A stretch of DNA of 24,773 nt from the NCBI GenBank assembly GCA_963808455.1, contig CAWEHT010000285.1, positions 1 through 24,773 on the forward strand, given 5' to 3'. The DNA is from CAWEHT01 sp963808455 (GTDB taxonomy: Bacteria > Chloroflexota > Anaerolineae > CG2-30-64-16). Under the pieces are notes generated by a model, which did not search any database, had not been told where the DNA came from, and saw only the letters and a program-made list of their open reading frames with translations. Shown here piece after piece: positions 1-7,219 of the stretch (positions are counted from its first letter, which is position 1; each line of letters opens with the position of its first letter). Both the position numbers and the translations under genes were made by a program.

Positions 1-1060
1 CGAATGGGCATGGTGGCGCCCAGATTTTCCCAACCGTGCTGGCAGTGGCCAAGGCGCGTGGCCTGAGCGGTGCCGAGCTTCTCTGCGGCCTTGTGGTCGG
101 CTACGAGGTGGCCCACCGCGCGGGGCGTTGCTGGCATGCACGCGAGAGGTCTACCAGGCTTGCGGCAGTTGGGGTAGCGTGGCCTGCGCCGCTGTGGCCG
201 CGCACCTTATGGGCCTGCCCGCCTGCCAGGCGGGACAAGCCCTGGGCATCGCTGACTATCAGGCCCCAAACGTGCCCATGATCCGCGATATCGAGCACCC
301 GGCAATGGTCAAGCATGGCATCTATTGGGGCGCCATGACAGGGGTCCTCTCGGCAGAGCTGGCGGCAGCCGGTTTCACAGGCATCCCCAGCATCCTGGCC
401 TTCCCAGCTTTCCGCGGGTGGACCACAGACATCGGCCAGAACTACCTGATCGTCGATGGCATCGCTTGGAAACCAAAGGGCTTCGCTTGCTGCGGCTGGG
501 CTCATGCTGCCGTCAACGGCGCCAGGTCGCTGGTCGAAAGACACGGCATTCGCGTCCAGGATATTGCCCGCATTCACATCGATACGTTCCATGAATCGGC
601 GTGTCTCGGCACACGGCTGCCGACAACTACCGAAGAAGCGCAGTTCAACCTGGCCTGGCCGGTGGCGGCCATGCTGATCGACGGCGAGATCGGTCCCCGC
701 CAGATGCTTGAGGACCGCCTCACGGATCCGGCCATCTGCGCCCTTGCCTCGCGGGTCGATGTCACGGAATCGCCGGAACTCGAAGAGCTCTGCCGCCTGT
801 ACGCCGCAGGCGACCCACGCGGGCGTTTTGCCAGTGAAGTGACCCTCACATTGGCCAGCGGCCGCGAACTGAAGTCAGGCCTCGTGGAGGGCCCGTTGAG
901 CTTTCCGCAGCGCGGCTGGGACGAAGGTATGGTTGAGGATAAGTTTCGCTGGCTGGCGAACAACGTGCTGGAGAGCCAGGTCGTGGAGGCGCTGTTGGCG
1001 CTCTTGCGACGCGTCGAGGGCCTGCCAGACGTGCGGGAGCTGACTGCCTTGCTGGCCTGA
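1..1060 (+). CDS. MmgE/PrpD family protein, 5'-truncated by the window and frameshifted
   Basis: The family holds 2-methylcitrate dehydratase (PrpD), cis-aconitate decarboxylase and related lyases or epimerases acting on small carboxylic acids in the cytoplasm. The window opens inside the gene. The first part reads from base 3 (NGHGGAQIFPTVLAVAKARG, then GYEVAHRAGR), the segment typical of the helical domain. From about base 128 the protein continues in another frame (LLACTREVYQACGSWG) through GIADYQAPN and KPKGFACCGWAH to the stop at 1058-1060. The change of frame lies between about 105 and 128, in or near the run GCGCGGGGCG, where one extra base or two missing bases would explain it. About 350 of a usual 450 residues are present. 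A substrate cannot be assigned. It precedes the IclR promoter, so it probably belongs to an upstream unit. Confidence 0.85.
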   Translation, partial: EWAWWRPDFPNRAGSGQGAWPERCRASLRPCGRLRGGPPRGALLACTREVYQACGSWGSVACAAVAAHLMGLPACQAGQALGIADYQAPNVPMIRDIEHPAMVKHGIYWGAMTGVLSAELAAAGFTGIPSILAFPAFRGWTTDIGQNYLIVDGIAWKPKGFACCGWAHAAVNGARSLVERHGIRVQDIARIHIDTFHESACLGTRLPTTTEEAQFNLAWPVAAMLIDGEIGPRQMLEDRLTDPAICALASRVDVTESPELEELCRLYAAGDPRGRFASEVTLTLASGRELKSGLVEGPLSFPQRGWDEGMVEDKFRWLANNVLESQVVEALLALLRRVEGLPDVRELTALLA

Positions 1061-1102
1061 TTCGGCCAACGCAGAGCGTCCGTAGCGACCACACCCTCTC
1101 TG

Positions 1103-1240
1103 CAAGTTTAGACTGTGCCAGCCCTGCCACGATCAAGGTCTCCGGCAGCGGCGCTCTTCGCGCGGCCTCTTCAAGTTTAGCCCGTTCGCGCCCTGCCACG
1201 ATCGAGTTCTCCGGCAGCGGCCCCTTTCCCGCGGCCTCTT
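1103..1240. repeat. 69-bp tandem repeat, two copies
   Basis: Copy 1 (1103-1171) and copy 2 (1172-1240) abut exactly, and both begin CAAGTTTAG. By eye they match at 58 of 69 positions. Conserved blocks are CCTGCCACGATC, CTCCGGCAGCGGC and CGGCCTCTT. A weak third echo (CGCTCTTCAGTTTGAC) follows near 1275. Each copy can pair CTGCC with GGCAG. On the minus strand the unit length equals 23 codons and reads open through both copies, but the base changes are not biased to silent positions, so coding looks unlikely. Function unknown; it lies between the MmgE/PrpD stop and the IclR promoter. Confidence 0.8.
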
Positions 1241-1286
1241 CCTGAAGCGCCCAATGCCGGCACGCCCCTGACCGCCGCTCTTCAGT

Positions 1287-1314
1287 TTGACAGGTGGCGC
1301 AATTCGGCTATAAT
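1287..1314 (+). promoter_or_regulatory. Perfect-consensus sigma70/SigA-type promoter for the IclR gene
   Basis: TTGACA at 1287-1292 and TATAAT at 1309-1314 are separated by 16 bp. Both hexamers match consensus in all six bases. Transcription would start near 1320-1322, about 35 bases before the TTG start codon of the regulator. The surroundings are clearly more AT-rich than the rest of the window. This is the only strong promoter I see, so it may also drive the downstream pyrB and Mo-hydroxylase genes. Confidence 0.75.
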
Positions 1315-1320
1315 CCCAAA

Positions 1321-1336
1321 GAATGGTATGGCATTC
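1321..1336. promoter_or_regulatory. Palindrome at the predicted transcription start; candidate IclR operator
   Basis: The bases GAATGGTATGGCATTC form an imperfect palindrome (12 of 16 positions symmetric) with 5-bp arms GAATG and CATTC. It starts about 7 bp after the -10 box, over the expected +1. IclR-family proteins are dimers that bind short palindromes and often control their own genes, so this is a natural autoregulatory site. That role is inference from position and symmetry only. Confidence 0.45.
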
Positions 1337-1355
1337 CACTATATAGAATTACCCT

Positions 1356-2141
1356 TTGGATGCGCTGGCGCAGGTGCAGTGTCGCATGGACATTTCCGCT
1401 ATCAAAACACTCGACCGGCTCGTCGAGATCCTTGACTGCTTCACCTCGGAGCGGCCCGCCTGGTCTCTAGCCGAGTTGAGCGTGCGACTCGAGGCCCCGA
1501 AGAGCACGCTGCACCGCTTCCTGACAGCGCTGGAAATCCACCGCATTTTGCGGCGCGACGCCGGCGACAAGCGTTGGCGCCTCGGGTACCGGCTGGTCAT
1601 GTGGGGAAGCAGCGCAGCCGAAAGCACGATACTGCGCGATCTGGCCAAGCCAGTATTGCGCGATCTCATGCTGGCCTCGGGCGAAACCGCTATCCTCACG
1701 GTCTATCACAATCACGAGGTCTTTTGCATCGACATCTGCGAGACGTCACAGCCCGTGCGCTTGCGGATGGAAATTGGGACACGTCGCCCGGCCCACGCCG
1801 GCGCGTCATCCAAGGCACTGATGGCATTCTTGCCGCAGGCCGAGATCGAAGCGATCATCCATGAGAGCGGCCTGCCCAGGCTGTGGAGCAATACAATCAC
1901 TGATCCGCCCGCGTTGCGGCGCGACCTTGCTCAAATCATCGAGCAAGGTTATGCGATTAGCCTCGAGGAGACGGACCCCGGCGCTTGGGGGGTGGCAACG
2001 CCGATTCGAGACCAGCATGGGCGTGTCGTCGCTGCAGTTGGCCTTGCCGGGCCGGCGACGCGCTACGGCCCCGAAAAGGTCCAGCAGTGGGTGTGTCTGT
2101 GCCGCAAGGCTGCTGATGAGATCAGCGAGCTGATAAGTTAG
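1356..2141 (+). CDS. IclR-family transcriptional regulator
   Basis: This is a DNA-binding regulator that senses a small organic ligand. From the TTG start, residues about 12-70 form the winged helix-turn-helix (SLAELSVRLEAPKSTLHRFL is the recognition region) and residues about 85-260 the GAF-like effector domain (RRPAHAGASSKALMAF, then EETDPGAWGVATPI and VAAVGLAGP). The 261-residue length is normal for the family. Start choice is uncertain: TTG 1356 lacks a clear Shine-Dalgarno sequence, and ATG 1386, ten codons in, would still keep the whole HTH. A consensus promoter and palindrome lie directly upstream. The stop is 20 bases before pyrB, so the two are probably co-transcribed. It is the only regulator in the window and the best candidate to control the catabolic genes downstream. 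Confidence 0.93.
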   Translation: MDALAQVQCRMDISAIKTLDRLVEILDCFTSERPAWSLAELSVRLEAPKSTLHRFLTALEIHRILRRDAGDKRWRLGYRLVMWGSSAAESTILRDLAKPVLRDLMLASGETAILTVYHNHEVFCIDICETSQPVRLRMEIGTRRPAHAGASSKALMAFLPQAEIEAIIHESGLPRLWSNTITDPPALRRDLAQIIEQGYAISLEETDPGAWGVATPIRDQHGRVVAAVGLAGPATRYGPEKVQQWVCLCRKAADEISELIS

Positions 2142-2161
2142 AGCAAGAGGAGTACAAGACC

Positions 2162-3091
2162 ATGGTCAACCTCAAGGGCAAGGATATCCTGGACGGTGCG
2201 CAGTTCACAAAGGACGAGCTTGATGTCATTTTGCGGACTGCCGGCGAAATGCGCCAGCGTTTGCTGAACACGCCGGCACTCGAATTGTTGCGTGGCTCTG
2301 TCCTGGCCACGTTGTTCTTCGAGCCCAGCACCCGCACCCGCCTTTCTTTTGAGACGGCCATGCACCGCCTGGGTGGCAACGTCATTGGCTTCTCTTCTGC
2401 CGAGTCTTCCTCTACAGCCAAAGGCGAGACGCTGGCCGATACCATCCGCACCGTGGACCAGTATGCCGACATCATAGCCATGCGGCATCCGCAGATTGGC
2501 TCGGCCCGCGAGGCGGCTGCCGTTGCGCAGGCCCCGATCTTGAACGGCGGCGACGGCGCCGGCCAGCACCCGACGCAGGCCTTGCTGGACCTGTTCACGG
2601 TCCGGGAGGAGTTGGGGCGCCTCGACGGCGTCACCATTGCTCTGTGCGGCGACCTGAAGAACGGTCGCACCGTCCACGCGGGGGTTGAGCTGTACCGGCA
2701 CTTCGGGTGCCGGCTCCTCTGCGTCTCACCCGAGCAGTTGCGCATGCCGGCCGAGATCGTTGCCAGGCTGCGGGCGCAGGGCGTAGTTGTGGACGAGACG
2801 GCCGACCTGGAAACCGCGTTGCCGCAGGCCGATGTACTCTACATGACCCGCATCCAAAAGGAACGCTTCGCCGACGCTGCCGAATATGAACGGTTGAAGG
2901 GCAGCTACATCCTCTCGCGCGGCCTGATCGAGCGGCTGCGCCCGCATGTCGTCGTGCTGCATCCGCTGCCCAGGGTCAATGAGATCACCACCGACGTGGA
3001 TGCGCTGCCCAACGCCGCCTACTTCCGCCAGGTCCGCAACGGAGTATACGTGCGCATGGCATTGATCGCTTTGGTGATGGGAAAAGTATGA
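2162..3091 (+). CDS. pyrB: Aspartate carbamoyltransferase, catalytic subunit
   Basis: The enzyme joins carbamoyl phosphate and L-aspartate to give N-carbamoyl-aspartate, the committed step of pyrimidine synthesis. The carbamoyl-phosphate motif STRTR is at residues 56-60 (FFEPSTRTRLSFE). Also present are the catalytic lysine K87 in AKGETL, HPTQ at 136-139, GRTVH with R169, MTRIQ with R230 and Q232, and HPLPRV at 267-272. These match the E. coli PyrB active site, so it should be a true ATCase rather than an ornithine or YgeW-like carbamoyltransferase. Length (309 aa) is normal. AAGAGGAG at 2145-2152 is the ribosome site. No regulatory subunit (pyrI) follows. Its stop overlaps the next start as ATGA, which couples it to a Mo-hydroxylase gene, an odd place for a biosynthetic enzyme. 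It could serve pyrimidine synthesis or the reverse, catabolic direction. Confidence 0.95.
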   Translation: MVNLKGKDILDGAQFTKDELDVILRTAGEMRQRLLNTPALELLRGSVLATLFFEPSTRTRLSFETAMHRLGGNVIGFSSAESSSTAKGETLADTIRTVDQYADIIAMRHPQIGSAREAAAVAQAPILNGGDGAGQHPTQALLDLFTVREELGRLDGVTIALCGDLKNGRTVHAGVELYRHFGCRLLCVSPEQLRMPAEIVARLRAQGVVVDETADLETALPQADVLYMTRIQKERFADAAEYERLKGSYILSRGLIERLRPHVVVLHPLPRVNEITTDVDALPNAAYFRQVRNGVYVRMALIALVMGKV

Positions 3092-5577
3092 TAGGCAAGA
3101 GTGGGGCGGAGTTCAATTTCGTCGGCAAGGCTACGCGCCGCAAGGACGCCGTGGCACGCGTGACCGGGCAAGAAAGGTACTCCATCGATGTCAGCGTGCC
3201 ACGCATGCTGCACGGGCGTTACGTCGCCAGCCCCTACGCGCACGCGCGCATCAAGAGCATCGATGCGCACGTGGCAGAGGAGATGGGCGCCACAGTCCTG
3301 ACGTGGGCTGATATTCCCCGCATCCTCTACAATGAGCGCATCATAACTGTGCCCTGGGCGCTGCACAAGGACCATTTTGTCCTTGCCGACAAAGTGCGGC
3401 GCATGGGCGAACCCGTGGCAGCCGTGGCCTCCGAGACCGAGGAGTTGGCAGAGCAGGCGGCGCGTGCGGTCATCGTGCAATATGAGCCCCTACCCGTCGT
3501 GACCGACCCTCTGGCAGCCATGCAACCCGGCGTGGAGCCGATCCACGAGAGTGTCATGCATGGAGAGAATCTGCTCGCCATCGAAAACAATGTGGCTTGC
3601 GCTCGCACGATTACCCAGGGCGATGTCACAAAGGCATGGGCCGAAGCAGAGGTCTTCGTCGAGGGCAACTTCACCACGCCCAAAATTTACCACATGCAAT
3701 TAGAGCCCAAGACCGCCGTTTGCCGTCCCGAGCCCGACGGCGGGCTGACCGTGTGGGCGACGACACAGTCGATTCACAACGTCCGCATCATCCTCGGCCA
3801 GCTTCTCGACATCCCGTTGAGCAAGTTAGACGTCCAGCGCGTCCCGGTAGGAGGCACGTTCGGTTCCAGCATCCAGATGAACTCGGTGATCCCCATCTGT
3901 GCGGCGCTCGCGCTCAAGGCGCGGCGCCCGGTGAAGATGTCGCTGACGCGCGAAGAGGACATGCACGACCACAGCAAATACCCGACCCAGATCCACCTGG
4001 AGCTGGCTGCCAGGAAGGACGGCACCTTGCTGGGCGCCAGGATGAACCTGATGACGGACATCGGTGCGCATATTGTGCAAGGCTATTCCTTTCTGGGCAC
4101 CTGCGCCGGCTGGCTGATGTCTCTGTATCGCATCCCTAACCTGGACTTCGTCGGTCAGGCTGTGTACACCAACAAGGCACCATCCTGCGCCATGCAAGGC
4201 TTCGGCAATCCACAGGTCAGTTTTGCCGTGGAGTCGTTGATGGATGAGCTGGCGCTCAAGCTCGACCTGGACCCGATAGAGCTCCGCCTGCGGAACTACG
4301 TCGGGTTGGGCGACACTTTCTGGGGTCAAGGCCCGCTGGTGAAGTCGGTGGTAAGGAGCGATGGCGTGCCCGAGCTCCTCACAGATGGCGCGGAGAGGTT
4401 TGGGTGGCACGCCAGGGCAGCGGCGGGTCGGCGACAAGGACGCGGCTCTGGCCCTGATTTGTTGACCCTTCCCCCTTCATCGGGGCGATATCGCCGGGGC
4501 TGGGGGATGGCGCGCGGTTTCCACACTTCGAGCGCCGGCGCGCCGCAGCCCGGTGATGTGATCGACTTCTCTGGAGCTATGGTCAAGATCAACCAGGATG
4601 GCTCGGTCAACGTCGTTACTGCCTTGATGGACCATGGTGGCGGCACGCTCGAGGCGATGGCCAAGATCGTGGCCGAAGCGCTCTGTGTGCCGCTGAACAA
4701 GGTTAACCTGGCACCCGGAAGCACGCGCACCACTGTGTACGACGTGGTAACGCACGCCACGCGCGGCGTCTACGCTGGCGGCGGCGCCGTCTTGAAAGCC
4801 GCGCTGCGTGTGCGCGAGGACGTGCTGGCCACGGCCGCACGCTATCTCAACGTACAGCCCGAGGCGCTGGAACTGCGCACCGACGAGGCCCAGGGTCAGG
4901 GCGTGATCTACGCGCCGGCCATGCCCGAAAAGACCATGACTATTGGCGAGCTGGCCACACGATGCTGGACCGACAGCTGGAAGACCATTGCGAGCGTCGA
5001 GAGCTTCCGCCCCGTGAACTGCCCTCCTGCCTACGTCTCCATCTTCGTGGAGATCGAGGTGGATACGTGGACGGGCCACGTGCGCACCGAACGCGTGGTG
5101 ATGGGCAGCGATTGCGGCACAGTCATCAATCCGGAACAGGCGGCTGGCCAACTCGAAGGCGGCCTCTCGAAAGGCATGGGCTATGCTCTGCTGGAGGATG
5201 CAGGCTGGGACGAGTTCGGGCAGCTGCGCTGCAAAGGCTATCTGATCGACAGCAAGGTGCCGGGGATTAGCGAGAGCCCCTGCCTGGCGAGTATCACTAC
5301 CCACTTTGCGCATACCTATGAGCCCACAGGGCCTTTCGGCGCCAAGGGGATCGGTGAGGCAGCCACCAATCCGGTCGCCGCGGCCTACGCCAACGCCATC
5401 CGTAACGCCATCGGGGTCCGATTCTATGAGCTACCGATCACGCCGGAGAAGATCCTGGCGGCACTGAGCCAACAGAGCCCCGGTCAGGCTCAATCGGCCC
5501 AGGATGGGGCATCGCCGGACTCGGCAGCCGGGCCCGCACAGGATGACGCTGCGCAGAACAGGGAACGAAGCCAATGA
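3088..5577 (+). CDS. Molybdenum hydroxylase large subunit (xanthine dehydrogenase/CoxL family), first set
   Basis: This is the molybdopterin-binding subunit of a three-function hydroxylase that inserts a water-derived oxygen into an activated C-H bond, usually of an N-heterocycle or aldehyde. The small N-terminal domain (residues about 12-125) contains TGQERYSIDV; the cofactor domains follow. The loop usually written GGGFGG is GGTFGSS at 255-261. The catalytic glutamate is E757 in GAKGIGE. In the segment that carries an active-site Arg in xanthine dehydrogenase (FRGFG), this protein has MQGFG with Gln at 370, which suggests a non-purine substrate. The C-terminal 40 residues are Gln/Ala-rich and look disordered. 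The start overlaps the pyrB stop (ATGA at 3088-3091) and the stop overlaps the next gene (ATGA at 5574-5577). At 829 aa it is slightly long for the family. Exact substrate unknown. Confidence 0.92.
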   Translation: MIGKSGAEFNFVGKATRRKDAVARVTGQERYSIDVSVPRMLHGRYVASPYAHARIKSIDAHVAEEMGATVLTWADIPRILYNERIITVPWALHKDHFVLADKVRRMGEPVAAVASETEELAEQAARAVIVQYEPLPVVTDPLAAMQPGVEPIHESVMHGENLLAIENNVACARTITQGDVTKAWAEAEVFVEGNFTTPKIYHMQLEPKTAVCRPEPDGGLTVWATTQSIHNVRIILGQLLDIPLSKLDVQRVPVGGTFGSSIQMNSVIPICAALALKARRPVKMSLTREEDMHDHSKYPTQIHLELAARKDGTLLGARMNLMTDIGAHIVQGYSFLGTCAGWLMSLYRIPNLDFVGQAVYTNKAPSCAMQGFGNPQVSFAVESLMDELALKLDLDPIELRLRNYVGLGDTFWGQGPLVKSVVRSDGVPELLTDGAERFGWHARAAAGRRQGRGSGPDLLTLPPSSGRYRRGWGMARGFHTSSAGAPQPGDVIDFSGAMVKINQDGSVNVVTALMDHGGGTLEAMAKIVAEALCVPLNKVNLAPGSTRTTVYDVVTHATRGVYAGGGAVLKAALRVREDVLATAARYLNVQPEALELRTDEAQGQGVIYAPAMPEKTMTIGELATRCWTDSWKTIASVESFRPVNCPPAYVSIFVEIEVDTWTGHVRTERVVMGSDCGTVINPEQAAGQLEGGLSKGMGYALLEDAGWDEFGQLRCKGYLIDSKVPGISESPCLASITTHFAHTYEPTGPFGAKGIGEAATNPVAAAYANAIRNAIGVRFYELPITPEKILAALSQQSPGQAQSAQDGASPDSAAGPAQDDAAQNRERSQ

Positions 5578-7139
5578 AACTGCCCCAGAGGGATGCTGTT
5601 CAGCCCAAATCCGGCCAGGGCGGCTCGCCACGCAGCCAGGCTAGTGAGTCCCCGCTCCTGGCGGGAAAGGCGGCGCGGCTTTCCAACTCTCACATTCTGC
5701 TGCATCGGTTTGACTACATCGAGCCGGCAACGCTCGCCCAAGCGATCGATCTGCTGGTGCAGGCGCAGGGCGCCGGCAAGGTCATCGCCGGTGGCACCGA
5801 CCTTCTCGTCCAGATGAAGATGGAGCGTCTGGCTCCAGCTGTCGTCGTTAGCGTTGGCGCCATCCCAGGGCTCGAGGTGATCAACGCCGGCGAGCGCGGG
5901 CTGCGCATCGGCGCGATGGCGACCATTCGGGCAGTGGAGACCCACTCGCTCGTGCGTGCCATGTATCCCGCGCTGGCCGAGGCGTGTGCGAGCTTCAGTT
6001 CGGTCCAGGTACAAACCATGGGCACCATCGGAGGCAATCTCGGCAATGCTTCGCCGGCCTCTGACTCGGCCCCCGCCCTCATCGCCCACGACGCAGAAAT
6101 CGAGCTGGCCGGCCCGGCGGGCACAACTCGCCTGCCGTTGGAGCGCTTCTTTCGAGGCCCCGGCATGCCTGCCCTCGAGCTGGGGCAGATCATCACAGGC
6201 ATCCTCATGCCACCCCCCCGGCAGGGCACAGGCAGTGCCTTCCTGAAGATTGGGCGCGTGGCCAACGACATCGCGAAAGTAAACTGCGCGGTCGTGCTGG
6301 CCCGTGAGGGTGAGCGGATCACCGGCTGCCGGGTCGCGTTCGGGTCGGTCGCCCCGACGCCGCTCAGAGTGAGGGCGGTGGAGGAGATCCTCGAAGGGCA
6401 GATTTGGAGCGAGCACCTGGCCGAAAGCGCGGCATCGGCGGCCGCCGATGCTGTAGCGCCCATCGACGACGTGCGCTCGACGGCTGACTATCGACGCGAG
6501 ATCGTGCGTGTGATGGCAGGCGATGGCCTGCGCCTCGCATGGAGGCGTGCCCAGCGCTGGGGCGCTGACGGCGCCGACGCCCCGCACCTGAGCGTGGATC
6601 GAGGTCCCGTCCGCATACTCCGGGGCCATCAAACCTCCGGGCCTGGCCAACGCCTCGGGGCATTGGAAAGAAAGATCGTCGAGCTCAGCGTGAACGGCGA
6701 AACCCGGCGGGCCTGGGTAGCGCCAAACGACCTGTTGCTCAATGTCCTGCGCGATGACCTGGAACTCACCGGCACGAAGTATGGCTGCGGCATCGGTGAG
6801 TGCAGCGCCTGCACGGTGCTCATGGACGGGGCCCCCGTGCTTGCTTGCCTGGTGCTGGCGGCAGCTGCCAACGGCCACGAGATCACAACCATCGAGGGCC
6901 TCGCCGGGCCCGACGGCAGGCTCGATCCTCTACAAGAGGCATTCATCGACCTGGCAGCTTTTCAGTGTGGATACTGCACACCGGGCATGATTTTGACCGC
7001 CAAAACCCTGCTGGCGGAATGCCCACAGCCCAGCGAGGACGACATCCGCCATCACCTGCGCGGCAACCTGTGCCGCTGCACTGGCTACGCCAGCATTGTG
7101 CGGGCAGTCCTGGCCGCGGCAGAGAGGCCGGCTGGCTAA
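5574..7139 (+). CDS. Fused FAD-binding and 2Fe-2S subunit of the first molybdenum hydroxylase
   Basis: One polypeptide of 521 aa carries two electron-transfer modules that are usually separate (CoxM/XdhB and CoxS/XdhC). Residues about 45-335 are the FAD domain: VIAGGTDLL at 70-78 and TIGGNLGNASPASDSAP from 151. After a linker of roughly 50 residues, the 2Fe-2S part has the plant-type cluster GCGIGECSACT with C405, C410, C413 and C425, then the second cluster with C465, C468, C500 and C502 (CGYCTPG and LCRCTGY). All eight ligands are present. Electrons should run from the Mo site through both clusters to FAD. The ATG overlaps the large-subunit stop, so translation is coupled. The first 40 or so residues do not look like the family and may be a tail. 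The domain order (FAD then FeS) differs from eukaryotic xanthine dehydrogenase. Confidence 0.93.
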   Translation: MKLPQRDAVQPKSGQGGSPRSQASESPLLAGKAARLSNSHILLHRFDYIEPATLAQAIDLLVQAQGAGKVIAGGTDLLVQMKMERLAPAVVVSVGAIPGLEVINAGERGLRIGAMATIRAVETHSLVRAMYPALAEACASFSSVQVQTMGTIGGNLGNASPASDSAPALIAHDAEIELAGPAGTTRLPLERFFRGPGMPALELGQIITGILMPPPRQGTGSAFLKIGRVANDIAKVNCAVVLAREGERITGCRVAFGSVAPTPLRVRAVEEILEGQIWSEHLAESAASAAADAVAPIDDVRSTADYRREIVRVMAGDGLRLAWRRAQRWGADGADAPHLSVDRGPVRILRGHQTSGPGQRLGALERKIVELSVNGETRRAWVAPNDLLLNVLRDDLELTGTKYGCGIGECSACTVLMDGAPVLACLVLAAAANGHEITTIEGLAGPDGRLDPLQEAFIDLAAFQCGYCTPGMILTAKTLLAECPQPSEDDIRHHLRGNLCRCTGYASIVRAVLAAAERPAG

Positions 7140-7146
7140 CAAGGGA

Positions 7147-7197
7147 GACCAAGAGGCGGCCCAGCGGCTGCGCTGAGCGCGTGGGGCCGCCTTGGTC
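7147..7197 (+). other. Strong intercistronic hairpin
   Basis: GACCAAG (7147-7153) pairs with CTTGGTC (7191-7197) and GCGGCCC (7156-7162) with GGGCCGC (7184-7190), a 14-bp stem broken only by a two-base bulge (7154-7155). The loop holds a further small hairpin, GCGC-TGA-GCGC (7170-7180). No T run follows, so it is not a classic intrinsic terminator. It sits 23 bases before the hydantoinase start and could be an mRNA stabilising or processing element. Function is inferred from structure only. Confidence 0.6.
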
Positions 7198-7206
7198 ACG
7201 AAGCAC

Positions 7207-7214
7207 GGAGGAAG
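7207..7214 (+). promoter_or_regulatory. Ribosome binding site that fixes the hydantoinase start
   Basis: GGAGGAAG lies five bases before ATG 7220. The open frame runs far upstream into the 2Fe-2S gene, and this site shows that the upstream part is not translated in this frame. Confidence 0.75.
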
Positions 7215-7219
7215 ACAAG

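Noticed and set aside
1071..1103. GCAGAG/CTCTGC hairpin as a terminator for the MmgE/PrpD gene
   Set aside because: Only six pairs with a 21-base loop and no T run; too weak to call.
1103..1240. CRISPR array
   Set aside because: Only two abutting 69-bp units, with no unique spacers between them and no cas genes.
1133..1339. Minus-strand small gene across the tandem repeat
   Set aside because: Very Arg-rich, no ribosome site, and base differences between the repeat copies change the residues freely.
5490..6878. 462-codon minus-strand open frame opposite the first FAD/2Fe-2S gene
   Set aside because: No domain or ribosome site; the plus strand carries clear FAD and cluster motifs over the same bases.
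6800..7219. Upstream extension of the hydantoinase frame
   Set aside because: It overlaps the 2Fe-2S coding region in another frame and reads as low-complexity Arg/His; GGAGG before ATG 7220 gives the proper start.
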